A stretch of 33,492 nt of DNA from Acinetobacter lwoffii (GTDB taxonomy: Bacteria > Pseudomonadota > Gammaproteobacteria > Pseudomonadales > Moraxellaceae), in assembly GCF_024129355.1 (NCBI RefSeq), contig NZ_JAMXXP010000033.1:1-33492 (forward strand), in the 5' to 3' direction. The number at the start of each line of letters is the position of its first letter. Positions within the stretch are counted from its first letter, which is position 1. The notes below the pieces were generated by a model. It did not search any database. It saw only the letters and a list, made by a program, of their open reading frames with translations, and had not been told where the DNA came from. This document shows positions 15,665-24,915 of this stretch, piece by piece. The position numbers and the translations under genes were made by a program.

Positions 15665-16698
15665 CATGATTCCTTAACATTTTTTTGAGTGCTGGCGAAG
15701 AGCACTTTAAAGCCTTGTTGATCCGCTTTTACTGTACAGCGACCAAAGTTTTGTTCAATCAGGGTCGGGTAGTTCAAGAAACGGTTGGCTACGATCCAAA
15801 GCTCACCGCCCGATTTTAAATGACGACGCGAGGTTTTACATAAGGTTTCGCTTGCCGTGTAATCAGTCTCGATTCCCATATGAAAAGGCGGATTACTGAC
15901 AATGGCATGCAAGAACAAAGGTGCATCCTCAATCCCTGTAACTGCTTTGATTTCAATCTGTTCAGGAGTGAGCTGGTTTTCTTCAAAGGTCATTTGTGTA
16001 GAGGCTAGCGCAAAGGCATCGACATCCATGGCAAAAATCCGGTTTTTCGGATTCAACTTTGCCAGATATGCGCTAATCACACCTGCACCACAACCAAAGT
16101 CAGCGATTTTACCTGAAGTGATTTGTGACAAATAAGGTAATAGCGTGGCAGTTCCTACATCCAAACGGTTTTGACTAAAGACGCCTGGAAGTGCACAAAT
16201 AATTAAGTCGCCATTTGGTGTCGAAACGGTATAACGCTGCGCCCAGTCTGCAAGTGCTTTTTTCTCAACCGTATGCTCTAGAACCAATTGCCAAAGCTGG
16301 CAATGACGCGCGCTGTCGAGTTTGAGTGTTTTACCAAAAGGCTGTAACTGTTTGGCTGCACGCTCTATCCCGCCTTTCTTTTCACCGACCAGGAAAACAC
16401 TGCTGCCCGGTTTAAGCTGCGCTGCCACAGTGTGCAGTAAATAATTCAACAGTTCTTTAGACTTGGGTACAAAAATAACTGCCTGATCAAACTCAGCTTC
16501 AGGTATCTCTGCACCAAAATGCACATCTGCTTGTTGTGACTGGAAATATTGAAAATCATTAAAATTCCATGTCCAGACAGCCGGATTGATAGAGGCATCG
16601 AATTCAGCGAGCAGATCATCTGTTGGTGCATTAATCAGTAAGATGCGACCCGACAAAAAATCATATTGTCTTAATAAAACTTCGCTTTTAGGATCCAT
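15664..16698 (-). CDS. rsmC: 16S rRNA (guanine(1207)-N2)-methyltransferase RsmC
   Basis: The 344-residue two-domain enzyme has a degenerate N-terminal methyltransferase-like half (residues 1 to about 165, with [18 protein letters not shown]) and an active C-terminal half. The active half binds SAM through [16 protein letters not shown], with the acidic MDVDAFAL loop, and has the catalytic SNPPFHMG motif. It methylates G1207 of 16S rRNA in the assembled 30S subunit. GGAGAG precedes the ATG at 16698. It is the first gene of a coupled pair with lysP, an unusual functional mix that probably reflects operon convenience. A palindrome separates it from xanP upstream. Confidence 0.93.
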   Translation of the reverse strand: MDPKSEVLLRQYDFLSGRILLINAPTDDLLAEFDASINPAVWTWNFNDFQYFQSQQADVHFGAEIPEAEFDQAVIFVPKSKELLNYLLHTVAAQLKPGSSVFLVGEKKGGIERAAKQLQPFGKTLKLDSARHCQLWQLVLEHTVEKKALADWAQRYTVSTPNGDLIICALPGVFSQNRLDVGTATLLPYLSQITSGKIADFGCGAGVISAYLAKLNPKNRIFAMDVDAFALASTQMTFEENQLTPEQIEIKAVTGIEDAPLFLHAIVSNPPFHMGIETDYTASETLCKTSRRHLKSGGELWIVANRFLNYPTLIEQNFGRCTVKADQQGFKVLFASTQKNVKES

Positions 16699-16716
16699 AG
16701 GTATCTCTCCAATATA

Positions 16717-16753
16717 AAGAACACTGCCTAAGTCTGACCTAGACAGTGTTCTT
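16717..16753. terminator. Palindrome between xanP and rsmC, likely terminator of xanP
   Basis: AAGAACACTG at 16717 pairs with CAGTGTTCTT ending at 16753. The stem extends inward over four more partly mismatched bases. No long T-run follows in either direction, so termination may be inefficient and xanP transcripts may read into rsmC. Confidence 0.55.
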
Positions 16754-16764
16754 TGGACATGAAA

Positions 16765-18135
16765 TTACTTCTTTGTTTCAGGAAGTACTACATTCAGAAT
16801 AAGGGCAGCGATACCACCAGTAGCAACGCCTGAGCTAAAGATATTACGGAATAACTCAGGAAGATGTTCAAGAATTTGTGGAACTTGTGCAACACCTAAA
16901 CCCAGTGCCAGTGAAATCGCAATGATCAGCAGGGCACGACGGTCCAGATGAACACCAGACAGAATGTTAATACCAGAGGCTGCGACTGCACCAAACATCA
17001 CCATCACTGCACCACCCAGTACCGCTTGCGGAACGGCCTGAATAATACCAGCAACTGCAGGCAGCAAACCAAGAATAACCAGCAAAGCAGCAATCCAGAT
17101 GCCGACATAACGACTCGCTACACCCGTCAACTGAATTACACCATTGTTCTGTGCAAATACCGAACTCGGGAAGGTGTTAAAAATACCAGCAAGGAATGAA
17201 TTCGCGCCATTCACCAGTACACCGCCTTTAATGCGCTGCATCCATTTTGGACCATCAACTGGCTGGTTGGAAAGCTTTGAAGTCGCTGTGATGTCACCAA
17301 TCGCTTCTAATGAGGTCACCAGATAAATAAATGCCATCGGAATAAATAGGCTCCAGGAGAAGCTTAAACCGAAATGCATTGGGGTTGGAATCTGTATCAA
17401 TGGTGCATCTTTTAGACCAGAAAAATCCAGATGGCCCATAAAGCCAGCCAGAATATAACCACAGATCAGGGCGATTAAAATGGCAGAACTTTTTACCCAG
17501 GTAATCCGGATGCGGTTCAGGATAATAATCAGCGCCAGGACGGTACAAGACATGATCAGGTTGTCAGCATTGGCAAAAGTTTTATCGCTCATGGCCTGAT
17601 AACCACCGCCCATGCTGATTAAACCTTCTTTAATTAAGGTTAAACCAATCAGCAGAACCACAATACCGGTGACCAAAGGGGTAATCAGTTTTTTGATCCA
17701 AGGCAGAATTTGTGACACTCCCATTTCAATAAATGCACCTGCAATCACCACACCAAAAATAGAAGCCATTACTGCTTCTACAGGTGTACCTGCAGCCACC
17801 ATGGCTGAGCCAATACCAATAATTGGACCGATGAAGTTAAAGCTGGTTCCTTGGACAATCAGCAGACCGGCACCAAAAGGTCCGACTTTTTTAGACTGTA
17901 AAAAAGTCGCGATGCCCGAGATTACCAAGGACATGGACAAAATCATGTTGGTGTCTTCTTTGGAAACACCGAGTGCCAAACAAATCAGCAGGCCAGGGGT
18001 CACAATCGGGACAATAATCGCTAATAAATGCTGGAATGCAGCTAAAAAAGCAATCAGTGGTTTTGGTCGATCTTCCAGACCATATACCAGGTCGAGTTGA
18101 TCTTTAGAAGGAGGAGATTGATTAAAATCAGACAT
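16765..18135 (-). CDS. xanP: Xanthine permease, NCS2 family
   Basis: The 456-residue nucleobase:proton symporter has about 14 membrane spans. The NCS2 signatures are present: QHLLAIIVPIVTPGLLI in the first span, QGTSFNFIGP in TM3, VTSLEAIGDITATS with the substrate-binding Glu in TM8, and NTFPSSVFAQNNGVIQLTGV in TM10. Close agreement with E. coli XanP over these segments makes xanthine the likely substrate; uracil-type carriers differ there. The cytoplasmic N-terminus begins MSDFNQSPPSKDQ and has no signal peptide. It is divergent from typA. No purine catabolic gene is adjacent. Confidence 0.9.
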   Translation of the reverse strand: MSDFNQSPPSKDQLDLVYGLEDRPKPLIAFLAAFQHLLAIIVPIVTPGLLICLALGVSKEDTNMILSMSLVISGIATFLQSKKVGPFGAGLLIVQGTSFNFIGPIIGIGSAMVAAGTPVEAVMASIFGVVIAGAFIEMGVSQILPWIKKLITPLVTGIVVLLIGLTLIKEGLISMGGGYQAMSDKTFANADNLIMSCTVLALIIILNRIRITWVKSSAILIALICGYILAGFMGHLDFSGLKDAPLIQIPTPMHFGLSFSWSLFIPMAFIYLVTSLEAIGDITATSKLSNQPVDGPKWMQRIKGGVLVNGANSFLAGIFNTFPSSVFAQNNGVIQLTGVASRYVGIWIAALLVILGLLPAVAGIIQAVPQAVLGGAVMVMFGAVAASGINILSGVHLDRRALLIIAISLALGLGVAQVPQILEHLPELFRNIFSSGVATGGIAALILNVVLPETKK

Positions 18136-18244
18136 GTGTCAATGCAAATTAAGGCTGGGTGGCGCTATTCTAATCGAGTTACACGTCTTTACAAAATCAA
18201 AAAAGCCCCAACTGGACAAAAAAAGTTGAGGAGTGTGGTTACAG

Positions 18245-18277
18245 TGACTATAAAAGTTTTGTATTTTTCTGTATAAT
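18245..18277 (+). promoter_or_regulatory. Likely typA promoter
   Basis: A perfect -10 hexamer, TATAAT, lies at 18272-18277, 33 bases before the typA ATG. The -35 is poor, with TATAAA at 17-base spacing. CCCCAACT and AGTTGAGG (near 18205-18235) form a hairpin-like dyad further upstream in the xanP/typA divergent gap. Confidence 0.45.
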
Positions 18278-18309
18278 TTGCCCTCAAATTACATACGCAT
18301 TGAATTTAC

Positions 18310-20148
18310 ATGTCAGATATTAAAACTCTCCGTAACATCGCCATTATTGCGCACGTCGATCATGGTAAAACCACTCTTGTAGACAAACTTTTGCAACAAT
18401 CAGGTGCTCTCGGTGATCGCGCGGGTGAGATCGAGCGTGTCATGGATTCTGGCGCTATTGAAAGCGAACGTGGTATTACCATTCTTGCAAAAAACACTGC
18501 AATCAAATGGTTAGATGAACGTACCAATACTGAATACCGCATTAACATCGTGGACACCCCGGGACACGCCGACTTCGGTGGTGAAGTTGAACGTGTAATG
18601 TCGATGGTTGACTGCGTACTTCTTCTTGTAGACTCACAAGAAGGCCCGATGCCACAAACTCGTTTCGTAACGCAAAAAGCGTTCGCACGTGGTTTGAAAC
18701 CAATCGTGATTATTAACAAAGTCGACAAGCCAAGCGCGCGTCCAGACTGGGTAATTGACCAAGTATTTGATTTGTTCGATAACTTAGGTGCTTCTGACGA
18801 ACAGTTAGACTTCCCAGTTGTTTATGCTTCAGGCCTTCGTGGTGTTGCTGGTCCTTCTCCGGAAGAACTTGCTGAAGACATGACTCCGTTGTTCCAAACG
18901 ATCGTAGACATCGTTGAACCACCAGCAGTTGATGTTGATGGTCCATTCCAAATGCAAGTATCTTCACTTGACTATAACAGCTTCGTAGGCGTTATCGGTA
19001 TTGGTCGTATCCAACGCGGTTCAGTGAAATTAAACACACAAGTAACTGTAATCGATAAAGATGGCAAAACACGTAACGGCCGTATCTTAAAAATCATGGG
19101 TTATCATGGTCTCGATCGCGTTGACGTTGAAGAAGCTTCTGCAGGCGATATCGTTTGTGTAACGGGTATCGATGCACTCAACATTTCTGACACCATCTGT
19201 GATCCGAAAAATGTTGAAGCTTTACCTCCATTATCTGTAGATGAACCTACAGTATCGATGACATTCCAGGTAAACAACTCACCGTTTGCTGGTAAAGAAG
19301 GTAAGTTCGTAACTTCACGTAATATCCGTGAACGTCTAGACCGCGAATTGATTCACAACGTAGCATTACGTGTTGAAGATACTGACAGCCCAGACCGTTT
19401 CAAAGTATCTGGTCGTGGTGAACTTCACCTTTCAGTTCTTATTGAAAACATGCGTCGTGAAGGCTTCGAAATGGGCGTATCGCGTCCGCAAGTAATCATC
19501 AAAGAAATTGATGGTGAAAAACAAGAGCCATACGAAAACGTTACTTTTGACGTTGAAGAACAGCACCAAGGCGCTGTAATGGAACAAATGGGTCACCGTA
19601 AAGGCGAAATGACCAATATGGAAGTTGACGGTAAAGGCCGTATCCGTATTGAAGCAACTGTTCCTTCACGTGGTCTGATTGGTTTCCGTTCTGAATTCCT
19701 GACCATGACTTCTGGTACAGGGATCATGACGTCTAGCTTCTCGCACTACGGTCCAATGAAGCAAGGTACTGTTGCGAAACGTCAAAACGGTGTACTGATT
19801 TCTATGGTTCAAGGTACTTGCCTGGGCTATGCACTGTTCACACTTCAAGACCGTGGTCGTCTATTCGCGAAACCACAGTTAGAAGTTTATGAAGGTATGA
19901 TTATCGGTATTAACTCTCGTTCAGACGACATGACAGTTAACCCGACTAAAGCAAAACAGTTAACGAACGTACGTGCTTCTGGTACTGACGATGCGTTGAC
20001 GCTGGTTCCTGCAATTGAATATACACTTGAGCAAGCGCTTGAGTTTATTGAAGATGATGAACTAGTAGAAGTAACACCTAAGTCAATCCGTATCCGTAAG
20101 CGTTTCTTGACTGAAAACGAACGTAAACGTAACCGTTCAGGTAAATAA
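18310..20148 (+). CDS. typA: Ribosome-associated translational GTPase TypA/BipA
   Basis: The 612-residue GTPase of the EF-G/EF-Tu class binds the ribosome and aids 50S assembly and stress or low-temperature growth. Visible motifs are the P-loop HVDHGKTTL near residue 17, the switch region ERGITILAKNTA, DTPGHADFGGEVERVM and NKVDKPSARP. They are followed by domain II, domains III/V and the BipA-specific C-terminal domain (SRGLIGFRSEFLTMTSGTG and a basic tail). The length is standard and the codon use is strongly biased, consistent with abundant expression. It has its own promoter and a strong terminator. Confidence 0.97.
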   Translation: MSDIKTLRNIAIIAHVDHGKTTLVDKLLQQSGALGDRAGEIERVMDSGAIESERGITILAKNTAIKWLDERTNTEYRINIVDTPGHADFGGEVERVMSMVDCVLLLVDSQEGPMPQTRFVTQKAFARGLKPIVIINKVDKPSARPDWVIDQVFDLFDNLGASDEQLDFPVVYASGLRGVAGPSPEELAEDMTPLFQTIVDIVEPPAVDVDGPFQMQVSSLDYNSFVGVIGIGRIQRGSVKLNTQVTVIDKDGKTRNGRILKIMGYHGLDRVDVEEASAGDIVCVTGIDALNISDTICDPKNVEALPPLSVDEPTVSMTFQVNNSPFAGKEGKFVTSRNIRERLDRELIHNVALRVEDTDSPDRFKVSGRGELHLSVLIENMRREGFEMGVSRPQVIIKEIDGEKQEPYENVTFDVEEQHQGAVMEQMGHRKGEMTNMEVDGKGRIRIEATVPSRGLIGFRSEFLTMTSGTGIMTSSFSHYGPMKQGTVAKRQNGVLISMVQGTCLGYALFTLQDRGRLFAKPQLEVYEGMIIGINSRSDDMTVNPTKAKQLTNVRASGTDDALTLVPAIEYTLEQALEFIEDDELVEVTPKSIRIRKRFLTENERKRNRSGK

Positions 20149-20171
20149 TCGCTAGATTATTTCGGGTTTTC

Positions 20172-20208
20172 AAAAACCGTAATCTTTTCGAAGATTACGG
20201 TTTTTTTT
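20172..20208 (+). terminator. typA terminator with UUCG tetraloop
   Basis: A perfect 15-bp stem (20172-20186 with 20191-20205) closes on a TTCG loop and runs into eight T residues. It is one of the strongest terminators in the window. Confidence 0.93.
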
Positions 20209-20326
20209 ATATTTACGCTATCCTTAGATCACAATTTACTAAAATGCATTAAACTAAGTCAAAATTAAAAGTATTTACTCAGGTATAATTTGACCCAAAA
20301 CTTGAAAATAAAATATGGGAGCGGTT

Positions 20327-20767
20327 ATGAGCATTATTCAAGAATTTAAAGAGTTTGCGATCAAAGGCAACATGATGGATCTGGCGATTGGTGTCATCAT
20401 CGGTGGCGCTTTTAGCAAGATTATCGATTCATTGGTGAAAGACATCATTATGCCTTTAATTACCGTGATCACCGGTGGTGGCGTCGATTTTACCCAAAAA
20501 TTCTTTATCTTAGGAAGAAACCCAGACAATTTACAATCTCTGGATGCCTTAACTAAGGCCGGTGTAAATGTACTGACTTACGGTAACTTTTTAACGATTT
20601 TAATTAATTTCTTAATTTTGGCTTGGGTCGTATTTTTATTGGTTAAATTCATGAACCGTTTACGTAAACAAGAAGGCCCAGTCGAGGAAACTCCGACCAC
20701 CCCAGCCGATATTGAATTGCTGCGTGAAATTCGTGATGAATTGAAAAAGCGTCCACCTCAAGTCTAA
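20327..20767 (+). CDS. mscL: Large-conductance mechanosensitive channel MscL
   Basis: The 146-residue inner-membrane channel opens under membrane tension to release solutes during hypo-osmotic shock. The start at 20327 ([11 protein letters not shown]) is preferred over 20315, as GGGAG lies just before it. The first helix, [20 protein letters not shown], carries the conserved gate region. A periplasmic loop with ITGGGVDF and FILGR follows, then the second helix ([23 protein letters not shown]) and a charged C-terminal bundle (RLRKQE...[10 protein letters not shown]). The length and layout are standard for the family. It lies downstream of typA but behind its strong terminator. Confidence 0.96.
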   Translation: MSIIQEFKEFAIKGNMMDLAIGVIIGGAFSKIIDSLVKDIIMPLITVITGGGVDFTQKFFILGRNPDNLQSLDALTKAGVNVLTYGNFLTILINFLILAWVVFLLVKFMNRLRKQEGPVEETPTTPADIELLREIRDELKKRPPQV

Positions 20768-20773
20768 TTTTTC

Positions 20774-20843
20774 TAATCCCCCTAAATCCCCTTTATAAAA
20801 GGGGAACTTCTCCCTTTAACAAAGGGAGGTAGGGAGGGATTTA
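20774..20843. repeat. Multi-hairpin intergenic repeat, full copy
   Basis: Two adjacent hairpins, CCCCTTT/AAAGGGG (20788-20804) and CTCCCTTT/AAAGGGAG (20810-20828), are enclosed by a partial outer stem (AATCCC at 20775-20780 with GGGATT at 20836-20841), so the whole can fold as a three-way junction. A related half-copy lies at 33364-33404. It looks like a non-coding mobile or spreading palindromic element, and may also end mscL and ppiC transcripts. Confidence 0.7.
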
Positions 20844-20849
20844 TAAATA

Positions 20850-21134
20850 TTAAAAATCCATCCGAAACTTGATTTCGACCAAATGAAAACCAAACTGGCT
20901 TTTGATCGGGCCATGTAATACACGTTCTGCTGCAGTGAAAACCAGTTTATCAATGACCGGAACCAGTTGACCTTTCTTTACTTCACCTAGCTCACCGCCA
21001 CGTTTGGCAGAATTACAGGTTGAATACTGTTTGGCGATTTTATTGAAGTCGGCGCCACTTAAAATCTTCTTTTTAAGCTGTTCAGCAGTTTCTCTATCTT
21101 TGACCAGAATATGACGCACAATGGCTGTTTTCAT
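20850..21134 (-). CDS. ppiC: Parvulin-type peptidyl-prolyl isomerase PpiC
   Basis: The 94-residue single-domain parvulin starts at ATG 21134 (MKTAIVRHILVKDRET). The size, RHILVKD, GADFNKIAKQYSTCNSAKRGG, LGEVKKGQLVP and FGFHLVEI all match cytoplasmic PpiC, with the active-site His, Cys and Phe in their usual places. It overlaps the mutM stop by four bases (ATGA), so its translation depends on mutM. Further upstream codons in the same frame lie inside mutM and are not used. It has no signal peptide, so it acts in the cytoplasm as a general folding helper. Confidence 0.93.
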   Translation of the reverse strand: MKTAIVRHILVKDRETAEQLKKKILSGADFNKIAKQYSTCNSAKRGGELGEVKKGQLVPVIDKLVFTAAERVLHGPIKSQFGFHLVEIKFRMDF

Positions 21135-21991
21135 GACTTTTTCCCTCGTACAGTTGCCACTTTTTTGACAGGGAGCTGGATCTTTTTCAAAGGTTGGCAC
21201 TCAGGACAAAAAACTGAAGCGCGTTGTCCCAATTTAATATTTTCAAGTGTGGTCTCGCAGTTCATACACATTTCACCGGCACGACCATAAGCCAGCAAGG
21301 TTTGCTGGAAATAGCCATTTTCTCCCATGGCATTGGTGTAGTCTCTTAAGGTTGAACCACCCAGATCAATCGCCTGTTTCAAGATGCGCTTGATTTCCAA
21401 TACTAGCTTTTCGATCTGAATCAAGCTTAAAGTCGAGGCCGGTTGTGCCGGATGAATCCCCAGATTAAACAGACTTTCGGTCGCATAAATATTGCCTACG
21501 CCCACCACCACATGGTTATCCATAATTGCAACTTTGGTGCCAACATTTTTATTCTTCAATTTTTCAAATAAATACTCGGCATTAAAGTTCTCGCTTAAGG
21601 GTTCTGGCCCCAACGTGTCAATCAATTTGCTTTGTGATTGTGCATCTAGCCAAAGAATGCAGCCAAAACGGCGAGGGTCATGATAACGTAGTTCGATATC
21701 TTCAAACTGAATGATCAGATGGTCATGTTTGCGTAATTCTTCATTGCCATCGCATAGACGGAAACTCCCCGACATTCCCAAATGCCAGAGCATGGTGTCG
21801 TGTTCAAACTCTGCCAGAATATATTTAGAACGGCGAGTGAGATTCAGTAATTTTTGCCCCACCAGCTTTTCTATATTCTCCGGAATAGGCCAGCGCAAAC
21901 TTGACTGACGCACTTCAACACGTTGGACGCGTTGTTCCAATAAGGGTAATAAACTGGTTTTGGTGGTTTCAACTTCTGGTAATTCAGGCAT
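21131..21991 (-). CDS. mutM: Formamidopyrimidine-DNA glycosylase (MutM/Fpg)
   Basis: The 286-residue base-excision repair enzyme removes 8-oxoguanine and formamidopyrimidines and nicks the abasic site. It starts PELPEVETTK after the initiator Met, so Pro is the catalytic N-terminus and Glu the helper. RRSKYILAE carries the conserved Lys, HLGMSGSFR the void-filling Met, and the RRFGCILWL stretch the DNA-probing Arg. The helix-two-turn-helix precedes a C-terminal zinc finger, CMNC and CPEC separated by the usual spacer. A Lys-rich tail of about 17 residues extends beyond the usual end. Coupling to ppiC downstream is visible. The upstream start region has no strong Shine-Dalgarno sequence. Confidence 0.96.
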   Translation of the reverse strand: MPELPEVETTKTSLLPLLEQRVQRVEVRQSSLRWPIPENIEKLVGQKLLNLTRRSKYILAEFEHDTMLWHLGMSGSFRLCDGNEELRKHDHLIIQFEDIELRYHDPRRFGCILWLDAQSQSKLIDTLGPEPLSENFNAEYLFEKLKNKNVGTKVAIMDNHVVVGVGNIYATESLFNLGIHPAQPASTLSLIQIEKLVLEIKRILKQAIDLGGSTLRDYTNAMGENGYFQQTLLAYGRAGEMCMNCETTLENIKLGQRASVFCPECQPLKKIQLPVKKVATVRGKKS

Positions 21992-22024
21992 AACGCATCA
22001 GTGGCGAGGGAGATGCAGCTAATA

Positions 22025-22077
22025 TTGGGTGAATTAGCTGGGATTGCAAGCGTTAATCTGGGTGAAATCGCTGGAAA
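22025..22077. repeat. Imperfect direct repeat upstream of mutM
   Basis: Two 20-base units (22025-22044 and 22058-22077) match at 15 positions and share TGGGTGAA and GCTGG, with a period of 33 bases. A shorter CTGGGT follows at 22083. The meaning is unknown; it may be regulatory or chance. The rest of 21992-22390 is AT-rich and holds only the seven-codon ORF listed next. Confidence 0.35.
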
Positions 22078-22160
22078 ATGACTGGGTATTTCATCTTTAT
22101 TTAAACTGGAATTGTTTAAAGAATAAACTAGGTTTCTATGTTTTTATAGCGAATTTTCTT

Positions 22161-22197
22161 AGGAGGAAATCGAATGGAAATTATCAATACATTATAA
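22161..22197 (+). other. Seven-codon ORF behind a perfect Shine-Dalgarno sequence
   Basis: AGGAGG at 22161-22166 precedes ATG 22174 with a 7-base spacer, then GAA ATT ATC AAT ACA TTA TAA (peptide MEIINTL). The initiation signal is the best in the region, far better than that of the porin gene some 190 bases downstream. It may be a leader peptide or the stump of a lost gene. A function is not established. Confidence 0.4.
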
Positions 22198-22390
22198 GTT
22201 GATGAAAAATATATAAATAATTTAAGATTGTTAAAATAAAAATTATATTTTTATGTTTAAGGCATAACTAAAAGTTTAATGAGTAATAAAAAAAATGCTG
22301 GGAATTTATATGAAAAGTTATGTAAATTCATGCACCTAATAGCAATTTAAAAACCTTGCTTGTTTTTCTCTCCGAATGTTTAGGTTTTAC

Positions 22391-23653
22391 ATGAAATATT
22401 TAGGTCTAGCTCTATTGCCTTTAATGGCTGTCATGACAACCGCTCAGGCGGAATCTGCATTTGATCCACAAGGTCAGTATTTACTGGGGGACTGGAATGG
22501 TCAACGTACAGAACTGGCCCAACAGGGAATTAAATTTGAAGCCAATCTATTAACCGATACTGCCTATCTTGCTGATGGTGGTCGTAATGAGGGCGCAGAT
22601 CCATTAACTTCTGCCCAGTTATGGCTGGGTACTCAGCTGGATATGGAAAAGCTGACAGGATGGAATGGTGTCACTGTACGTGCCGTGATGAGTGCACGTC
22701 AGGGTCAAAGTACCTCTGTTCGTGACTTGCAGGATCTTAGTGCACCTCAGCTAGCCAATGTACAAGGCACTTTTGGGCGTGGTAATCAGGATAGCCGTCT
22801 GAGCGAGCTGTCTATTGAAAAGAATTATAAAGACCAAGGGCTCAGTATTAAGGCGGGTCGTCTTGGTCTGGGCATGGACTTTAATGTCATGGCTTGTGAT
22901 TTTGCCAGTACGGCATTTTGTGCTGCACAGATGGGTAAATGGCAGGGCAATATCTGGATGAATACGCCTGTAGCACAATGGGGTGCGCGCGTGAAGCAGC
23001 AACTCAATCCTGAACTTGCCGTACAAGTCGGTGTGTATGAGTTTAATCCGGATAATGGTAATGGCGCTAAAGAAGGTCAAGGCTGGAGTCTGGATACCGA
23101 CCATGCAGATGGCGTGACAATTCCAGCAGAAGTAATCTGGACACCGAAATCATTAGTGAATGGCCTGCCAGGCAGCTACCGGGTTGGCGGGATGTACAAT
23201 ACGGCCGATGATGTTGCCAACCAAAAAGATATTGCCAATCCTACTGATGCCAAAAACCGTACCTTTGCAGGCTGGTTAGCTGTAGAACAACAGTTAACGT
23301 CTACAGGTCAGGGCCGTCAGGGTTTGCATTCATTTGCCAACTTTACCTGGCATGACCGCGATACTAACAAAGTAGATAATTCACAACAAATTGGTGTGAA
23401 ATATATCGGTCTTGCGGACAGCCAACCGAACGACATTTTAGGTCTGGCGGTCAACCGTGTGCATATTAATGACCGGATCAAGAATCTGAATTTTGATGCG
23501 AGTGCAGAATACAATATTGAACTGAACTATAGCTATAACGCAACAAAGTGGCTAATGCTGCGTCCAAACCTGCAATATGTCATTAATCCAGGTTCAAGCA
23601 ACAATGTGGATGATGCACTGGTACTCGGTTTGACTACACGAATCATCTTCTAA
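22391..23653 (+). CDS. OprB-family carbohydrate-type porin
   Basis: This outer membrane porin has about 420 residues from ATG 22391 (MKYLGLALLPLMAVMTTAQA, a signal peptide cleaved near residue 20). An ATG at 22376 would add five residues. AGG in TTTAGGTTTTAC gives a modest ribosome binding site. The mature protein has the OprB-like features LLGDWNGQRTELAQQGI at the N-terminus and RLSELSIEKNY with LSIKAGRLGLGMDFN in the middle. Alternating aromatic/polar strands run to a C-terminal Phe (TTRIIF) that marks it for barrel assembly. The substrate is uncertain: OprB proteins favour sugars, but Acinetobacter members may take other small solutes. It has a terminator and probably stands alone. Confidence 0.9.
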   Translation: MKYLGLALLPLMAVMTTAQAESAFDPQGQYLLGDWNGQRTELAQQGIKFEANLLTDTAYLADGGRNEGADPLTSAQLWLGTQLDMEKLTGWNGVTVRAVMSARQGQSTSVRDLQDLSAPQLANVQGTFGRGNQDSRLSELSIEKNYKDQGLSIKAGRLGLGMDFNVMACDFASTAFCAAQMGKWQGNIWMNTPVAQWGARVKQQLNPELAVQVGVYEFNPDNGNGAKEGQGWSLDTDHADGVTIPAEVIWTPKSLVNGLPGSYRVGGMYNTADDVANQKDIANPTDAKNRTFAGWLAVEQQLTSTGQGRQGLHSFANFTWHDRDTNKVDNSQQIGVKYIGLADSQPNDILGLAVNRVHINDRIKNLNFDASAEYNIELNYSYNATKWLMLRPNLQYVINPGSSNNVDDALVLGLTTRIIF

Positions 23654-23677
23654 AGTTTGATCGTTCACGTTATAACT

Positions 23678-23707
23678 AAACAGGCTCTTAGGAGCCTGTT
23701 TTTATTT
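23678..23707 (+). terminator. Porin gene terminator
   Basis: AAACAGGCTC and GAGCCTGTTT pair around a TTAG loop, followed by a T-rich tail. It begins about 25 bases after the porin stop codon. Confidence 0.9.
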
Positions 23708-23745
23708 TTAGAGTGAAACTAGGCAATAAAAAGAGGAAATACAGC

Positions 23746-24855
23746 GTGGCATTACTATTTCAACCTATTCAATTTGGATCACTGCAACTTCAAAATAAAA
23801 TCGTGATTGCGCCGATGTGTCAGTACTCTGCAACAGAGCAGGGGGAAATTACCTATTGGCATGAGCAGCAATGGGCTAACTATGCCTTATCGGGTGCAGG
23901 TTTATGTATTGTCGAAGCGACTGCAGTACAGCCAGAAGGCCGGATCAGTTATGCTGACCTAGGTTTGTGGAATGATGAACAGGCTAAGCAGATCAAGACC
24001 CTACTGGAAAAAGTCAAATCCATCTCCCCGATGCCTTTTGCCATTCAGCTCGCACATGCCGGACGTAAAGCTTCAACAGATAAACCATGGGCAGGTAAAG
24101 GTCAGTTTAAGCCGGATGAAGCACATGGCTGGCAAACTGTTTCTGCCAGTGATATTCCTTTTCAGGCCGATGAACATCCACCCAAAGCCTTAAGCCAGTC
24201 GGAAATTGAGCAGGTCATTGCTGACTTTGCAGAAAGTGCCAAACGTGCAGTTGATGCCGGTTTTGACCTGATTGAGCTGCATGCAGCGCATGGTTATTTA
24301 CTGCATCAGTTCATGTCACCACTTTCAAATAAACGTGATGATCAGTATGGCGGTTCACTGGAAAACCGGATTCGCCTGACTCTGGAAGTATTACAAGCCA
24401 TGAAAGCGGCGGTTCCAGAAGGTTATCCAATTGGAGTGCGTATTTCAGCCAGCGACTGGATGGATCAGCCAGACAGCTGGACCATTGATTCTTCAGTTGA
24501 ATTGTCTAAAGCACTAGAAGCTGCGGGTGCTGCCTATATTCATATCTCCAGTGCCGGGCTGCATGTCAAACAGAACATTGATGTGAAGCCGAATTATCAG
24601 GTACCTTTTGCAGATGCGATCAAGAAAGTCGTGAATATTCCCGTGATTGCCGTGGGATTGATTACTGAAGCTAAGCAGGCAGAAGATATTTTACAAAAGG
24701 GCCAAGCCGACGCTATCGCACTGGCTCGTGCCATTCTTTATGATCCACATTGGCCTTGGCATGCAGCGGCAGCACTTGATGAAAAAATCAAGATTTCACC
24801 GCAATATCTGCGCTCTGCACCGCATGGTTTGAATCACCTGTTTGAGCCTTTTTAA
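23746..24855 (+). CDS. Old Yellow Enzyme (YqjM-type NAD(P)H:flavin oxidoreductase)
   Basis: The 369-residue TIM-barrel FMN enzyme starts at GTG 23746. GAGGAA lies seven bases upstream, and in-frame codons back to 23713 have no ribosome binding signal. Its class signature matches thermophilic-like OYEs: Cys25 and Tyr27 in IAPMCQYSA, IQLAHAGRKAS, ELHAAHGYLLHQFMSPLSN with the His pair that binds substrate carbonyl, DDQYGGSLENRIR and AVGLITEAKQAEDIL. It reduces alpha,beta-unsaturated carbonyls (ene-reductase) with NADPH, and the physiological substrate is unknown. It sits between the porin and AEC transporter genes. A gap of about 60 bases to the transporter, without a terminator, allows co-transcription. 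Confidence 0.9.
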   Translation: MALLFQPIQFGSLQLQNKIVIAPMCQYSATEQGEITYWHEQQWANYALSGAGLCIVEATAVQPEGRISYADLGLWNDEQAKQIKTLLEKVKSISPMPFAIQLAHAGRKASTDKPWAGKGQFKPDEAHGWQTVSASDIPFQADEHPPKALSQSEIEQVIADFAESAKRAVDAGFDLIELHAAHGYLLHQFMSPLSNKRDDQYGGSLENRIRLTLEVLQAMKAAVPEGYPIGVRISASDWMDQPDSWTIDSSVELSKALEAAGAAYIHISSAGLHVKQNIDVKPNYQVPFADAIKKVVNIPVIAVGLITEAKQAEDILQKGQADAIALARAILYDPHWPWHAAAALDEKIKISPQYLRSAPHGLNHLFEPF

Positions 24856-24915
24856 CACTGCTTTAGTCTCAGAAATTCTTATAATGGAATATCACTGACA
24901 AGAGGATACTGCATT

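Noticed and set aside
17612..18100. 162-codon plus-strand ORF opposite xanP
   Set aside because: Antisense shadow of a membrane-protein gene; no start signals and no recognisable domain.
20774..20843. CRISPR-like or tRNA-like reading of the hairpin-rich repeats
   Set aside because: There is no regular repeat-spacer pattern and no cloverleaf or anticodon arm. They fit intergenic palindromic elements.
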